Of a DNA stretch of 50,000 nucleotides, positions 15,404 through 24,724 are shown one piece after another. Each line of letters begins with the position of its first letter. The stretch's first letter is position 1. Source of the DNA: Nitrosospira sp. (GTDB taxonomy: Bacteria; Pseudomonadota; Gammaproteobacteria; Burkholderiales; Nitrosomonadaceae); contig JACDGV010000019.1 in the NCBI GenBank assembly GCA_013821425.1, positions 1 to 50,000 of the forward strand, in the 5' to 3' direction. The notes beneath the pieces are model-generated. The model was given only the letters and a program-made list of their open reading frames with translations. It was not told the DNA's origin and ran no database searches. A program made the position numbers and the translations under genes.

Positions 15404-16921
15404 ATGACCCGTTATCTCCGATATGTTTTAATCATATTTACTGCCCTAACGATTCTGCTGCTCGCTCTTATCCTCTATATTGCGGCCATCTTTGACCCTA
15501 ATGCCTACAAGGCTGAGGTCATTCAACTGGTGAAGGAAAAAAAACAGCGCGAACTCAAGCTCGATGGCAATATCAAACTCACATTCTTCCCGCGAGTGGG
15601 TATCAGGATCAGTCACCTCGCCCTTAGCGAACATGAGAGCGATGTCGAATTTGCGGCGGCAGAAACTGTTCTCGTGTCCCTTGCAGTTCTGCCATTGCTT
15701 AGAAAGCGACTTGAGCTGGACGGCATCACTATCACGGGGTTGAAAGCAAATCTAATTCGGTTCAAGGATGGCCGCCTGAATATTCACAATCTGATTGCCA
15801 GGAGCGAGGAACCCGAACAATTCGAACTGGACGTCGGCCAGTTGCTGGTGAAAAAATCCATGCTTATTCTTAGCGATAAAGTAAGCGGGAGACACTTCAC
15901 GCTAAGGAATATTGATCTCGAAGCCAACAGGATCGATAGGTCGTCTGGCTCTAAGAGTGGCGTTATCCGCCGAAAGACCGAATTGGCGTTCCTGGTGAAC
16001 CAGCCCGCACAACCCGAGATTAATCTCTCCTCCAAGCTGAAATTCACGGTCCTGCTGGACGTGGGAAAGCAATCCTACGCTGTAGAAGGCATGAGCGTAA
16101 AAAGTACCGGAGAAATTGAGGGTATAAATAATCTTGTCGTAAACTCATCAGGCGGGTTCTCTGCCAAGTTTGATCCTGATCCCGCAGCGGCCGAATTTGC
16201 CGTTCAGAATTTCTTGTTCGATATGGCTGGATCGATCAATGGTCATAACTTCGACATAAACGTGCATGCTCCGGGCTTAAGCGTGGTCGGGCAAACCATT
16301 TTTGGTGATCCAATCACGGTTTTGGGAAACGCGACCGGCACTGCAGGCAAAGGCAGCGGAAAATTTGCAGTCGCTGGCATGAGCGGATCTCTAAGCGATT
16401 TCGCCTCCGGGCTGACGTTCGAACTCGAGGCTGCAAAAGAAGACTTCACCGTACAGGCCACGTTTGTATCTCCACTTTCCGGCAGTCTGACTGCGCTACA
16501 GTTCAACCTTTCGGATTTGACAGGGATGATACGGGCAAGCAGCGCGGCGATGCCTGACTGGATCGCCGGAAGTCTGACGGGTAGCGCTTCGGTAGATGCG
16601 ATGTCGCGAAAAGCTCAGGCATATCTCACCGCCCAGCTAGCGGGCAGCGATATGGTGGCAAAACTCGCAGCAAGCGGTTCTGGCCAGCCGGGCCTGAACT
16701 TCGAGGTGGATATCGATCAACTGGATCTGGACCGCTTTTCGCCTCTGGAGCGGAGACCGGAGAAGGGTGCAAAACCAATGGAAGCCGCCATAGCCTCCGG
16801 GGAATGGCTGGATTTATCCCTGCTAAACGAGTTGAATGCTGAAGGTTCGATCCGGATCGGGCTGTTGAAAGCTGGAGACTCAAGGGCGACCGGCGTGAAG
16901 CTGGACATCATTTCCAACTAG
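15404..16921 (+). CDS. AsmA family protein, C-terminus apparently missing
   Basis: AsmA-type proteins are inner-membrane-anchored periplasmic proteins linked to outer-membrane lipid balance. The 505-residue product has an N-terminal membrane anchor (LIIFTALTILLLALILYIAA, about 9-28), then the family motif IFDPNAYKAEVIQLVKEKK with RELKLDGNIKLTFFPRVGI. Long beta-rich repeats follow. It stops right after STRATGVKLDI-like sequence (GDSRATGVKLDIISN). In full-length relatives this point leads into the conserved C-terminal AsmA domain of roughly 150-200 residues. mutY begins 14 bp later, so the domain is not displaced nearby. The ATG at 15404 replaces a longer frame that would run through the tRNA. 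Confidence 0.85.
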   Translation: MTRYLRYVLIIFTALTILLLALILYIAAIFDPNAYKAEVIQLVKEKKQRELKLDGNIKLTFFPRVGIRISHLALSEHESDVEFAAAETVLVSLAVLPLLRKRLELDGITITGLKANLIRFKDGRLNIHNLIARSEEPEQFELDVGQLLVKKSMLILSDKVSGRHFTLRNIDLEANRIDRSSGSKSGVIRRKTELAFLVNQPAQPEINLSSKLKFTVLLDVGKQSYAVEGMSVKSTGEIEGINNLVVNSSGGFSAKFDPDPAAAEFAVQNFLFDMAGSINGHNFDINVHAPGLSVVGQTIFGDPITVLGNATGTAGKGSGKFAVAGMSGSLSDFASGLTFELEAAKEDFTVQATFVSPLSGSLTALQFNLSDLTGMIRASSAAMPDWIAGSLTGSASVDAMSRKAQAYLTAQLAGSDMVAKLAASGSGQPGLNFEVDIDQLDLDRFSPLERRPEKGAKPMEAAIASGEWLDLSLLNELNAEGSIRIGLLKAGDSRATGVKLDIISN

Positions 16922-16934
16922 ATCAGGAACATAT

Positions 16935-18014
16935 GTGGGCTCTTTCGCTATAAAGTTGATCCGCTGGCAGAAACAGCATGGCCGACACGATCTGCCATGG
17001 CAGAACAGGCGCGACCCTTACGCAATCTGGGTGTCTGAAGTCATGTTGCAGCAAACTCAGGTACGCACGGTCATCCCATATTACCTGCGGTTTCTGCAAT
17101 GCTTCCCGGACATCGCTACGCTTGCCTCGGCGTCTCTCGACGATGTACTGGCGCAATGGAGTGGCCTGGGTTACTACTCGCGCGGAAGAAATCTGCACCG
17201 GGCAGCCCGGTTAATCGTAACTGATCATGGCGGCACATTTCCGGAAAACCCTGACGTGATTCGCCAGCTTCCTGGGATCGGCCGTTCCACTGCGGGCGCC
17301 ATTGCCGTGTTCGCTTTCGGCGCGCGCTGCACGATACTCGACGGTAATGTAAAGCGTGTCCTCGCGCGTTGCTTCGGAATCGACGGCTTCCCCGGGGAGA
17401 AGAAGAACCAGATGCTTTTGTGGCGCAAAGCGGAAGAACTACTGCCTATGCCGCACGCAGCAGATAAGGACTCCGTTACAGGCGAGATTGAAGTCTATAC
17501 TCAAGCACTGATGGATCTCGGCGCAAGCATTTGCACTCGCGGCAGCCCCGAATGCGGATCGTGTCCGTTGCAACGGGATTGCGTCGCGTTCCGCGACGGC
17601 GGGCTCGACAAGCTGCCGGTCCCCCGGCGCAGGAAGCCGCTGCCGGAAAGGCAAGCGGTCCTGCTGGTGCTGATGAATGAAGGGAAAATTCTTCTGGAAA
17701 AACGGCCGGCGGCGGGTATTTGGGGAAGCCTCTGGTGTCTGCCGGAGATGTCGTTGGGTAACGATGCCATCGATTACTGCAGCCTCCACTTCGGGATGGA
17801 AGCACAGCCTATGAGGCAGTTGCAGCCATTCGACCACACCTTTACTCACTTCAGGCTGCGAATTCATCCGCAACCGCTGAAAATTGTTTCCTATCCCCTT
17901 ACCGTGACGCAAGGCAGCCGCCCAGCGGTCTGGACAACACTGGAGGAAGCGCTGACTGCCGCCATCCCCTCGCCGGTGAGGAAACTGCTCATGAGCATGG
18001 AGCCTGTTTCATGA
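16935..18014 (+). CDS. mutY: A/G-specific adenine glycosylase MutY
   Basis: MutY removes adenine mispaired with 8-oxoguanine. The 359-residue product shows the catalytic Glu35 in WVSEVMLQQTQVRTVIPYY, the helix-hairpin-helix RQLPGIGRSTAGAIA (about 110-124), the catalytic Asp136 in ILDGNVKRVLAR and the 4Fe-4S ligands Cys200, Cys207, Cys210 and Cys216 (C-x6-C-x2-C-x5-C). It also has a C-terminal NUDIX-like lesion-recognition domain (LLEKRPAAGIWGSLWCLPEM). The start is GTG with AGGAA upstream. A nearby ATG is in another frame. The cyclo-ligase gene follows after 18 bp. Confidence 0.96.
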   Translation: MGSFAIKLIRWQKQHGRHDLPWQNRRDPYAIWVSEVMLQQTQVRTVIPYYLRFLQCFPDIATLASASLDDVLAQWSGLGYYSRGRNLHRAARLIVTDHGGTFPENPDVIRQLPGIGRSTAGAIAVFAFGARCTILDGNVKRVLARCFGIDGFPGEKKNQMLLWRKAEELLPMPHAADKDSVTGEIEVYTQALMDLGASICTRGSPECGSCPLQRDCVAFRDGGLDKLPVPRRRKPLPERQAVLLVLMNEGKILLEKRPAAGIWGSLWCLPEMSLGNDAIDYCSLHFGMEAQPMRQLQPFDHTFTHFRLRIHPQPLKIVSYPLTVTQGSRPAVWTTLEEALTAAIPSPVRKLLMSMEPVS

Positions 18015-18032
18015 AAACCGGGCGGAAAAATC

Positions 18033-18665
18033 ATGGATAACTGGAGGGAGTGGCGAAAGTACCGGCGGGCTGAGCTGATTGCCCTCAGGGAATCCATTGC
18101 GGAGGAGGAGCACCGCTGCTGGAGCAGCGCCATCACTGGCCTGCTCGAGCAGGGCTTTCCTTCATTGCAAAAAAGCGTGGTTGGTTTTTGCTGGCCTCAT
18201 CGCCGCGAATACGATCCACGTCCCGTCATGGATTTCCTCCGGAAGCGGGGCGCGACGCTTGCCCTGCCCGAGGTTGTGAATAAATGTGAACCCCTGCGCT
18301 TTCGCAAATGGTGGCCCGAAGCCCCGATGACTATTGGCACGTATGAAATTCCCATACCGGATAATACCGATCCGGTAACGGTTGGCGCAGTAATCATACC
18401 CATGATCGGCTTTGACGATCTAGGCTTTCGGCTTGGGTATGGCAGCGGCTATTTCGACCGCACCCTCGCAGTCCTCTCCCCGCGTCCAGTGGCTATCGGC
18501 GTCGCATTCGAAATCCTGAGGTTGAATAACGTGCATCCTCAGCCACACGATATTCCCATGGATTTTATCGTCACTGAGGGTGGGATTTATCGCGTAACAG
18601 TAAACCGTCTGGAGCCCATTTCCACAGAGGAGTGCGCGGCAGAAAATATGCGGGCAATGGGATAA
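18033..18665 (+). CDS. 5-formyltetrahydrofolate cyclo-ligase
   Basis: This enzyme (YgfA/MTHFS family) converts 5-formyl-THF to 5,10-methenyl-THF with ATP. The 210-residue product has the N-terminal basic helix (WRKYRRAELIALRESI), the substrate block GFCWPHRREYDPRP, PLRFRKW...EIPIP, and the hallmark GFDDLGFRLGYGSGYFDRTL (about 128-147) that binds ATP and folate. It follows mutY by 18 bp and is probably cotranscribed. It converges with ubiX 71 bp away. No 6S RNA is seen next to it, although that is a common neighbour elsewhere. Confidence 0.93.
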   Translation: MDNWREWRKYRRAELIALRESIAEEEHRCWSSAITGLLEQGFPSLQKSVVGFCWPHRREYDPRPVMDFLRKRGATLALPEVVNKCEPLRFRKWWPEAPMTIGTYEIPIPDNTDPVTVGAVIIPMIGFDDLGFRLGYGSGYFDRTLAVLSPRPVAIGVAFEILRLNNVHPQPHDIPMDFIVTEGGIYRVTVNRLEPISTEECAAENMRAMG

Positions 18666-18736
18666 CGTGATCCTGGCCAGCGCCCGCCGCAAACCCTTTG
18701 CTCCTTGACGGTTCTAGACCAGCGTTTTGAAACACC

Positions 18737-19351
18737 CTATTCTTTCTCGCCCCAGCGTGGCGTGAGGGTTTGCGCCACCCCGAGGTGATCGAGCACTCGC
18801 GCAACGACAAAATCAACCATATCTTGCACGTTCCGAGGATGGTGATAGAAGCCGGGGTTTGCAGGCAGGATTACTGCGCCACTGCGCACAAGCTTCAGCA
18901 TGTTTTCCAGATGGATGGAGGAAAACGGCGTTTCACGCGGCACCAGGATAAGCTTTCGGTTTTCCTTGAGCATGACATCAGCCGAGCGTTCGATCAGCTT
19001 TCGGCTCAGCCCCGCGGCGATCGCGGCAAGCGTTCCCATTGTACAGGGGCAGACCACCATGGAGTCGGCGGGGTTAGAGCCGGAGGCGACGGGTGCAAAC
19101 CACTCTTCTCGTCCAAATACTCGCAACTGTCCCTCCGTGGCGTTAAAACGGCGCGTGAACAGCTCTTCCGTTTCTTTAGCCCGCGAAGGCAGAACCAGCT
19201 CCATTTCCTGATGTGCGACAATCTGTGCCGCCTGGGAATATAAAAGGTAAACGCGGTTGCCGCCGGCCAGCAATAATTCCAGCAAACGGATCCCGTATGG
19301 CATTCCCGAGGCGCCGGTAAAAGCAAGTGTGATGGTTTTGGGCGTATTCAT
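18737..19351 (-). CDS. ubiX: Flavin prenyltransferase UbiX
   Basis: UbiX makes prenylated FMN, the cofactor of the UbiD decarboxylase in ubiquinone synthesis. The product of 204 residues starts MNTPKTITLAFTGASGMPYG with the FMN-binding GASGMPYG motif. It has PVASGSNPADSMVVCPCTMG (about 103-122) with the conserved SMVVxPCSM-type loop, LVPRETPFS and AVILPANPGFYHHP. The ATG at 19351 was chosen over a frame open to 19504, which would run into rapZ. rapZ lies 47 bp upstream on the same strand. Confidence 0.94.
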   Translation of the reverse strand: MNTPKTITLAFTGASGMPYGIRLLELLLAGGNRVYLLYSQAAQIVAHQEMELVLPSRAKETEELFTRRFNATEGQLRVFGREEWFAPVASGSNPADSMVVCPCTMGTLAAIAAGLSRKLIERSADVMLKENRKLILVPRETPFSSIHLENMLKLVRSGAVILPANPGFYHHPRNVQDMVDFVVARVLDHLGVAQTLTPRWGEKE

Positions 19352-19398
19352 TCTCGGTACAGCCACATCAGGGATGATTGATTGGCCCATGAACTGCC

Positions 19399-20238
19399 CT
19401 ATAAATCCAATTCCCTGTGTCGCACCAGAACCTGGTTGTTTTGGGTGAAGTACCCAGCCAGTCGTTCCGCGAAATAGACCGAGCGATGTCGTCCGCCGGT
19501 GCACCCGATTCCGACAGTGAGATAATTCCTGCTATCGCGAATGAAACAGGGCAGCCACTCATCGACAAATCGCCTGATGTCCTCGAACATTCGATTTACC
19601 TCGACGTGGGCATCAAGATATTCGATGACCGCTCCATCTTGTCCCGTAAGGGGCCGCAGGGGGGGTTGATAGTGCGGGTTGGGCAGGCAGCGAACATCGA
19701 ATACCATGTCCGAGTCCAACGGAACGCCATGTTTGAAACCAAATGACTGAAACAGGAGGGTCAGGCACGCATGATTGAGACCGGCGTAATCCCTGATCCA
19801 GGCGCGAAATGAACCGGCGCTCAAGTCGCTGGTGTCAATACGATTGGCGATATCGCGAATTTCACGCAGCATTTCGCGTTCCAGCTGTATGCATTCGGGT
19901 AAGGTTAAATGACTATCGCTGAGTGGATGGCGCCGGCGGGTTTCCGAAAAACGTTTTACCAGCGTGCCGGTTTTAGTCTCGAGAAATAGCAGGTCCACAT
20001 CCATTCCCTGCTGCCTCAAATCAGCCAACTGCTGCGGCAACAAATGCAAAGACTCGCGACTCCTGGCATCAATACTGACCGCTACACGTTGATGTCCAGA
20101 CTCCCTTAAATAAACCGTAGCCTGCCGCAACAGGTTTGCCGGCAGATTGTCCACGCAGTAATAGCCGTTATCTTCCAGCACGGCAAGGGCAATGCTCTTG
20201 CCTGAGCCAGAGAGGCCGCTTATGACGGTAAGTTGCAT
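19399..20238 (-). CDS. rapZ: RNase adapter protein RapZ
   Basis: RapZ binds nucleotides and small RNAs; in E. coli it guides RNase E to GlmZ and so controls GlmS. The 279-residue product has a Walker A motif [12 protein letters not shown] (about 8-19), the [10 protein letters not shown] motif (about 28-37) and the C-terminal phosphate-binding block [20 protein letters not shown] (about 237-256). Length is typical. It lies downstream of hprK and upstream of ubiX, the usual betaproteobacterial position beside rpoN and PTS regulators. Confidence 0.95.
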   Translation of the reverse strand: MQLTVISGLSGSGKSIALAVLEDNGYYCVDNLPANLLRQATVYLRESGHQRVAVSIDARSRESLHLLPQQLADLRQQGMDVDLLFLETKTGTLVKRFSETRRRHPLSDSHLTLPECIQLEREMLREIRDIANRIDTSDLSAGSFRAWIRDYAGLNHACLTLLFQSFGFKHGVPLDSDMVFDVRCLPNPHYQPPLRPLTGQDGAVIEYLDAHVEVNRMFEDIRRFVDEWLPCFIRDSRNYLTVGIGCTGGRHRSVYFAERLAGYFTQNNQVLVRHRELDL

Positions 20239-20313
20239 TTTTCAAATCAGATGCAAAGATGGGAAGCCGGTGGTTCCCAACCTCACAATTCACGGTTCAT
20301 TTCGGACTGCCGT

Positions 20314-21252
20314 TTATTTCGATGTTTTCATTTCGTGTTGATGCCGTGTAAAGAACTCTTGTGCGCTATCAATACCTCGCAACTGCAGGACATAGTTGCG
20401 CACCGCCGCTTCCACCAGCACCGCGAGGTTTCGTCCGGCAGCAACCGGGATGATAACCTTTCGGATGTTGATGTCCAGAATATTTTCCGTAACGTCATTA
20501 ATCGGCAACCGTTCCATGGCATCAAAGTCGGCACCACTGGATTTTTGCAAATGCACGATGAGCTTCATGGTTTTTTTCCGGCGTACCGCGGTCTCACCAA
20601 AAATGGTACGAATGTTCAGCATGCCCAGTCCGCGCACTTCCAGAAAATCACGCAGCATTGGAGGGCAGCGGCCTTCCAGGGTTTCCGGCGCTATGCGATA
20701 AAGCTCCACCACATCATCCGCGACCAGCCCATGACCGCGGCTCACAAGTTCCAGCGCCAGTTCACTCTTGCCAACACCGCTTTCGCCAGTGATCATGACC
20801 CCCAATCCCAGAACATCCAGAAGCACACCATGCCGGCTGGTTGAAGGCGCCAAGGCGCGCCCCAGATAAGGGCGCAATAGCCAGATCACTTCGAGGCTGG
20901 AACAGGGTGAGCAGAAAAGGGGGGTAAGGGTGGAGTCGGCCAGGGACCTGATCGAGGCGGGTACGGGAATGCCGCCCGCCACGATAATGCAAAATATGCT
21001 GCTTTCCGCAAGCCGCAGCATATTTTGCTCCAGCGAACTCGCGTCCAGGCTGTCGAGATACTCGGCTTCCGTCCTGCTCAGAATCTGAATCCAGTTAGGA
21101 TGAATGAAGTTGAGGTGGCCGATCACCCCCTGAGTTGACTGAGCGATGGCATCAGGATCGAGATACATCTCGCCACCCCTGCCCGATTCCCAGATCAAGC
21201 TCAGCTTCTTCCGCTTGTCTTCAAATAGCTGCCTGATGTTAAGCCGGGACAT
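20314..21252 (-). CDS. hprK: HPr kinase/phosphorylase
   Basis: HprK phosphorylates Ser46 of HPr with ATP or pyrophosphate and also removes that phosphate, tuning the PTS. The 312-residue product has a P-loop GVMITGESGVGKSELALELV (about 150-169), the GHGLVADDVVELYR block and the HPr-kinase signature LEVRGLGMLNIRTIFGETAV (about 205-224). An N-terminal domain of about 130 residues is present, as in complete enzymes. It sits between hpf and rapZ. HPr and EI are not in the window. Confidence 0.95.
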   Translation of the reverse strand: MSRLNIRQLFEDKRKKLSLIWESGRGGEMYLDPDAIAQSTQGVIGHLNFIHPNWIQILSRTEAEYLDSLDASSLEQNMLRLAESSIFCIIVAGGIPVPASIRSLADSTLTPLFCSPCSSLEVIWLLRPYLGRALAPSTSRHGVLLDVLGLGVMITGESGVGKSELALELVSRGHGLVADDVVELYRIAPETLEGRCPPMLRDFLEVRGLGMLNIRTIFGETAVRRKKTMKLIVHLQKSSGADFDAMERLPINDVTENILDINIRKVIIPVAAGRNLAVLVEAAVRNYVLQLRGIDSAQEFFTRHQHEMKTSK

Positions 21253-21323
21253 TGCAGTTGTACTTCTTCTAAAAGGTTGGCAGGAAATAGGGCGGTGCTC
21301 GCCCTATCCTTTCCGCTATTCCG

Positions 21324-21698
21324 CTAAAGTCCTGAATCAGCCGGGTTGCTGTCGGTTTGTTCCATTGTCCCAACCTGTTCTATTTCCCGATTCTTTAACG
21401 CGCCAATCCCACGGCGATTCGCACTCTTTTCCTTGTGCCTGAGTATTTGCCGATCAAGCTTATCCACCAGACTGTCGATCGAGGCGTACATATCCGTACC
21501 GCCACTCTCTACAAAAATATCCTTACCCCGTATATGCGCATTGGCTTCCGCCTTTTGCCTGAGCTTTTCGACCGACAAAATAACGCTGACATCAATGATA
21601 TGCTCAAAATGGCGCGTGACCCTCGCCAGCTTTGCATTAACGTAATCACGCATTGCGGGAGTGATTTCTATGTGGTGACCGGTGAGATTGAGATTCAT
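21324..21698 (-). CDS. hpf: Ribosome hibernation promoting factor
   Basis: HPF binds the 30S decoding region and promotes inactive ribosome dimers in stationary phase. The 124-residue product starts MNLNLTGHHIEITPAMRDYV, then the beta strands VSVILSVEKLRQKAEANAHI and the ESGGTDMYASIDSLVDKLDRQ helix that define the family. It is slightly longer than the shortest HPF proteins because of a polar tail of 30 residues (EQVGTMEQTDSNPADSGL). It follows rpoN by 20 bp, the classic rpoN-hpf linkage. Confidence 0.93.
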   Translation of the reverse strand: MNLNLTGHHIEITPAMRDYVNAKLARVTRHFEHIIDVSVILSVEKLRQKAEANAHIRGKDIFVESGGTDMYASIDSLVDKLDRQILRHKEKSANRRGIGALKNREIEQVGTMEQTDSNPADSGL

Positions 21699-21718
21699 TC
21701 ATGGCTCCTGGACTTTCG

Positions 21719-23194
21719 TTAACAAGATTTGCGAAGAGTGACGGGAGGAATTTGCATGGACTCCCGATATTTTGCCACGGTACGGCGCGCAACCATAATG
21801 CCCTGCTGACCTAAAACTTCCGCAAGCTGACTGTCGCTCAGCGGTTTCCTTTGATTCTCCGAATTTATTAGCTGCCTGATCAAGGCGCGAATGGCGGTGG
21901 CCGAACAAACGCCGCCGTTATCAGTCGCCACATGACTACCAAAAAAATACTTCAGCTCGAAGATACCACGAGGAGTACGCATGAATTTCTGCGTCGTCAC
22001 CCGGGAAATAGTGGACTCGTGCAAATCCAGCGTATCCGCGATTTCCCGCAGGACCATCGGCCGCATAGCAACCGCGCCGTGCTCGAAAAACTGTTGCTGG
22101 CGCTCGACAACGGCCGAGGATACCTTGAGGATGGTGCTGAAACGCTGAAGCACGTTCTTTATGAGCCACTTGGCTTCATGTAATTGACCGACCAGCCGCC
22201 GAGAAGAATCATCGCCGAAACGTTTCAGGATATCCGCATACAAACGGTTGATCTTGAGCCGCGGCATTGCCTCGGGATTAAGGCTGGCTACCCAGAAACC
22301 ATCAATCTTCGTCACAATCACGTCGGGTATGATGTATCCAGCGACGGCGGAACTGAAGGCCATCCCTGGTCTGGGGTCCAGGCTGGTAATCAAATTCCGG
22401 ATCGAACGCAAGCAGTCGTCGTCGCAATGCAGGAGCTTTTTTATGGTGCAAAAATCGCGCGACGCCAATATTTCCAGATGGTTGCTCACCAGCAGCAACG
22501 CCTGCTCCCGGTAAGGCGTATATTCCGGCAGCGCATGCAACTGCATAACCAGGCATTCCCTCAAGTTGCGCGCGCCAATACCAGGCGGGTCCAGATGTTG
22601 CAAAAGTTCCCGAGCGATATGCAGATCGTCGATGTCGATTTCGAGTTCCGGGGGCAACAGATCGACAAGTTCTTCCAGATCCTGAACCAGATACCCATCA
22701 TCATTCAGGCTGTCGATCAATAAACCGACAATTTTTTTGTCCCGCTCGGGAATCTGGCTAAGACTTAACTGCGTGTTGAGATATTCGCGCAAACTCGCGG
22801 GCTCCGCAGCCTGCTGCTGCGGAAAATCCCGCTCGTCATTATCGTCACGCATGTTCCGGAATGCGCCGTCATCGGCCAACCCCCAGTCCGGCTCATCAGG
22901 CGTTTTTTTTGTATCAAGGCCGATTTCGAGATTCGGACTCGCACCCGGTTCGTCCGCATTCTCGACAAAATCAGTTGAGTGCGTTTCAGCACGGCTTTCA
23001 AGTGCAGCACCCTGATAGTCAATGCCATCACTACCGCCGCCATCTTCAAGTTCCAGGAGTGGATTCTCCTGCACCAGGCGTTCTATTTCGTGACTCAGTT
23101 CGACGGTGGAAAGCTGCAACAGTCGTATGGATTCTTGCAGCTGCGGGGTGAGCGTCAAGTGCTGCGACGTCTTAAGCTGGAGACTAGGCTTCAT
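21719..23194 (-). CDS. rpoN: RNA polymerase sigma-54 factor
   Basis: Sigma-54 directs RNA polymerase to -24/-12 promoters that need AAA+ activators. The 491-residue product has the Gln/Leu-rich region I (LKTSQHLTLTPQLQESIRLL), a long acidic linker (about residues 50-125), the core-binding domain, the helix-turn-helix region with IADTLDLHESTISRVTTQKF and MRTPRGIFELKYFF, and the RpoN box VARRTVAKYRESMQIP near the C-terminus. Complete and standard in length. Flanked by lptB and hpf. Confidence 0.97.
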   Translation of the reverse strand: MKPSLQLKTSQHLTLTPQLQESIRLLQLSTVELSHEIERLVQENPLLELEDGGGSDGIDYQGAALESRAETHSTDFVENADEPGASPNLEIGLDTKKTPDEPDWGLADDGAFRNMRDDNDERDFPQQQAAEPASLREYLNTQLSLSQIPERDKKIVGLLIDSLNDDGYLVQDLEELVDLLPPELEIDIDDLHIARELLQHLDPPGIGARNLRECLVMQLHALPEYTPYREQALLLVSNHLEILASRDFCTIKKLLHCDDDCLRSIRNLITSLDPRPGMAFSSAVAGYIIPDVIVTKIDGFWVASLNPEAMPRLKINRLYADILKRFGDDSSRRLVGQLHEAKWLIKNVLQRFSTILKVSSAVVERQQQFFEHGAVAMRPMVLREIADTLDLHESTISRVTTQKFMRTPRGIFELKYFFGSHVATDNGGVCSATAIRALIRQLINSENQRKPLSDSQLAEVLGQQGIMVARRTVAKYRESMQIPPVTLRKSC

Positions 23195-23247
23195 ATAATG
23201 GGAAAAACCAGCGTAAAACCCGAGTCGTATGGGTTGAATTCTTATAT

Positions 23248-23970
23248 TTACAGACGGAAATGTTCTCCCAGATATACTTTTCTTACGCTTTCATTATAAA
23301 TGATTTCATCAGGGCTGCCGTTCGCCAGCACCTTACCTTCGCTAATAATATAGGCGCGATCGCAAATACCCAACGTTTCCCGAACGTTATGATCGGTAAT
23401 CAGCACGCCGATCCCGCGCTCCTTTAGAAATCGGATGATTTTCTGGATATCGAGAACGGCGATGGGATCCACTCCCGCAAATGGTTCGTCCAGCAGGATA
23501 AAGCGTGGCCGGGTTGCCAATGCCCGGGCAATTTCGACCCGGCGGCGCTCCCCGCCGGACAAACTGATAGCCGGACTGGCACGTATGTGCGTGATATGTA
23601 GATCATGCAGCAGGTCATCAAGATGCTGCTGTATTTCGCCGGGCGTATAACTCTTCAATTCGAGTACCGCCCGGATATTGTCCGCCACGCTAAGCCGCCT
23701 GAAAATTGAGGCCTCCTGGGGCAAGTAACTCAAGCCCAGGCGCCCGCGCTGATGCATTGGCATCTGGCTCACGTCCTGTTCATCCAGGTATATTCTTCCG
23801 CCGTCCAGCGGCACCAAGCCTACCATCATGTAGAAACACGTGGTCTTGCCCGCGCCGTTGGGGCCAAGGAGGCCAACCACTTCGCCACTATTTACGGAAA
23901 GCGAAACGTCCTGCACCACAGTCCGGGACCTGTAACGCTTCTGTAAATTATCGGCTCTGAATTCACTCAT
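23248..23970 (-). CDS. lptB: LPS export ABC transporter ATPase LptB
   Basis: LptB powers extraction of lipopolysaccharide from the inner membrane with LptFG. The 240-residue product has Walker [20 protein letters not shown] (about 34-52), Q-loop [13 protein letters not shown], signature [15 protein letters not shown] (about 138-152), Walker [17 protein letters not shown] and the H-loop [10 protein letters not shown]. The QEASIFR stretch is specific to LptB. lptA lies 24 bp upstream, rpoN 53 bp downstream. Confidence 0.97.
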   Translation of the reverse strand: MSEFRADNLQKRYRSRTVVQDVSLSVNSGEVVGLLGPNGAGKTTCFYMMVGLVPLDGGRIYLDEQDVSQMPMHQRGRLGLSYLPQEASIFRRLSVADNIRAVLELKSYTPGEIQQHLDDLLHDLHITHIRASPAISLSGGERRRVEIARALATRPRFILLDEPFAGVDPIAVLDIQKIIRFLKERGIGVLITDHNVRETLGICDRAYIISEGKVLANGSPDEIIYNESVRKVYLGEHFRL

Positions 23971-23994
23971 CTTTCGGGAACACGGCGCTTGATA

Positions 23995-24531
23995 TTACCG
24001 ATTCTCGACGTTGGGTTTTGGCTCCTTTTTTTTCGGCTGGATGACCGCCCGCACCCTTCCCTCGGAAGGCGTTTGCGTACTCGTTGCACTGCGGCCGTTT
24101 ACCTGGAAAAACTCATTGACTGCATCGTAGGAAATATAATCCCCGTGCACCTCATCCTGGCCACGCCTCAGTCTCGCCTTCTTGAAAAGCTGCACTTTGT
24201 CGGCCTTGCCATCATATTCCATGCGTTCGCTCCAGCCCTCGACATACTCGTCCTTGCCATCGCGCTTCTGACGGAAGCTGGCGAGATTGCCGAAAGCGGT
24301 GGCGTACTGAAAGCCGTTGACATCTTCCTTCACTATCATCTTGTCAGCACGAATGACCAGCGTACCCTGCGTGAGTACTACGTTGCCGGTGAATGTGGCA
24401 AGCTTGTCGGCATCCTGTACGCTGGCGCGGTCGGCCTCCAGATGCACAGGTTGATCGCTATCTGTACGCTCAGCCTGCGCGGGGGCCGGGAACAGCATCG
24501 CAAAGAAAATACCGGCCAGCAGCGGTTTCAT
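23995..24531 (-). CDS. lptA: LPS transport periplasmic protein LptA
   Basis: LptA bridges the periplasm for lipopolysaccharide between LptC and LptD. The 178-residue product starts with a signal peptide (MKPLLAGIFFAMLFPAPAQA, cleavage after AQA). The OstA-type beta-jellyroll strands follow (VHLEADRASVQDADKLATFT, GNVVLTQGTLVIRADKMIV) and the tail is basic. The frame stays open upstream to 24741, inside lptC, but that extra sequence is not LptA-like and lacks signal-peptide character, so 24531 is used. This leaves an unusual gap of 193 bp after lptC. Confidence 0.9.
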   Translation of the reverse strand: MKPLLAGIFFAMLFPAPAQAERTDSDQPVHLEADRASVQDADKLATFTGNVVLTQGTLVIRADKMIVKEDVNGFQYATAFGNLASFRQKRDGKDEYVEGWSERMEYDGKADKVQLFKKARLRRGQDEVHGDYISYDAVNEFFQVNGRSATSTQTPSEGRVRAVIQPKKKEPKPNVENR

Positions 24532-24724
24532 GCCCGCTCTGCGGATCAACCCACGAAATCTCCGAACAGATCTCCTGCGCACGACACAATGGGAATTATC
24601 CTGAGCCGCAGCATGACGGTAATCGCCCGATTTGCAATGCCAGGAAACGCTATGCAGCAAGTCCCAGGCATTGACGAAGCTACAAGAGACAATACCGCTC
24701 GCGTCGTACTTGTTCTGAAGCTCC

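Noticed and set aside
17990..18060. 6S RNA next to the cyclo-ligase gene
   Set aside because: The gap to mutY is only 18 bp, too small for a 6S RNA, and none is seen downstream.
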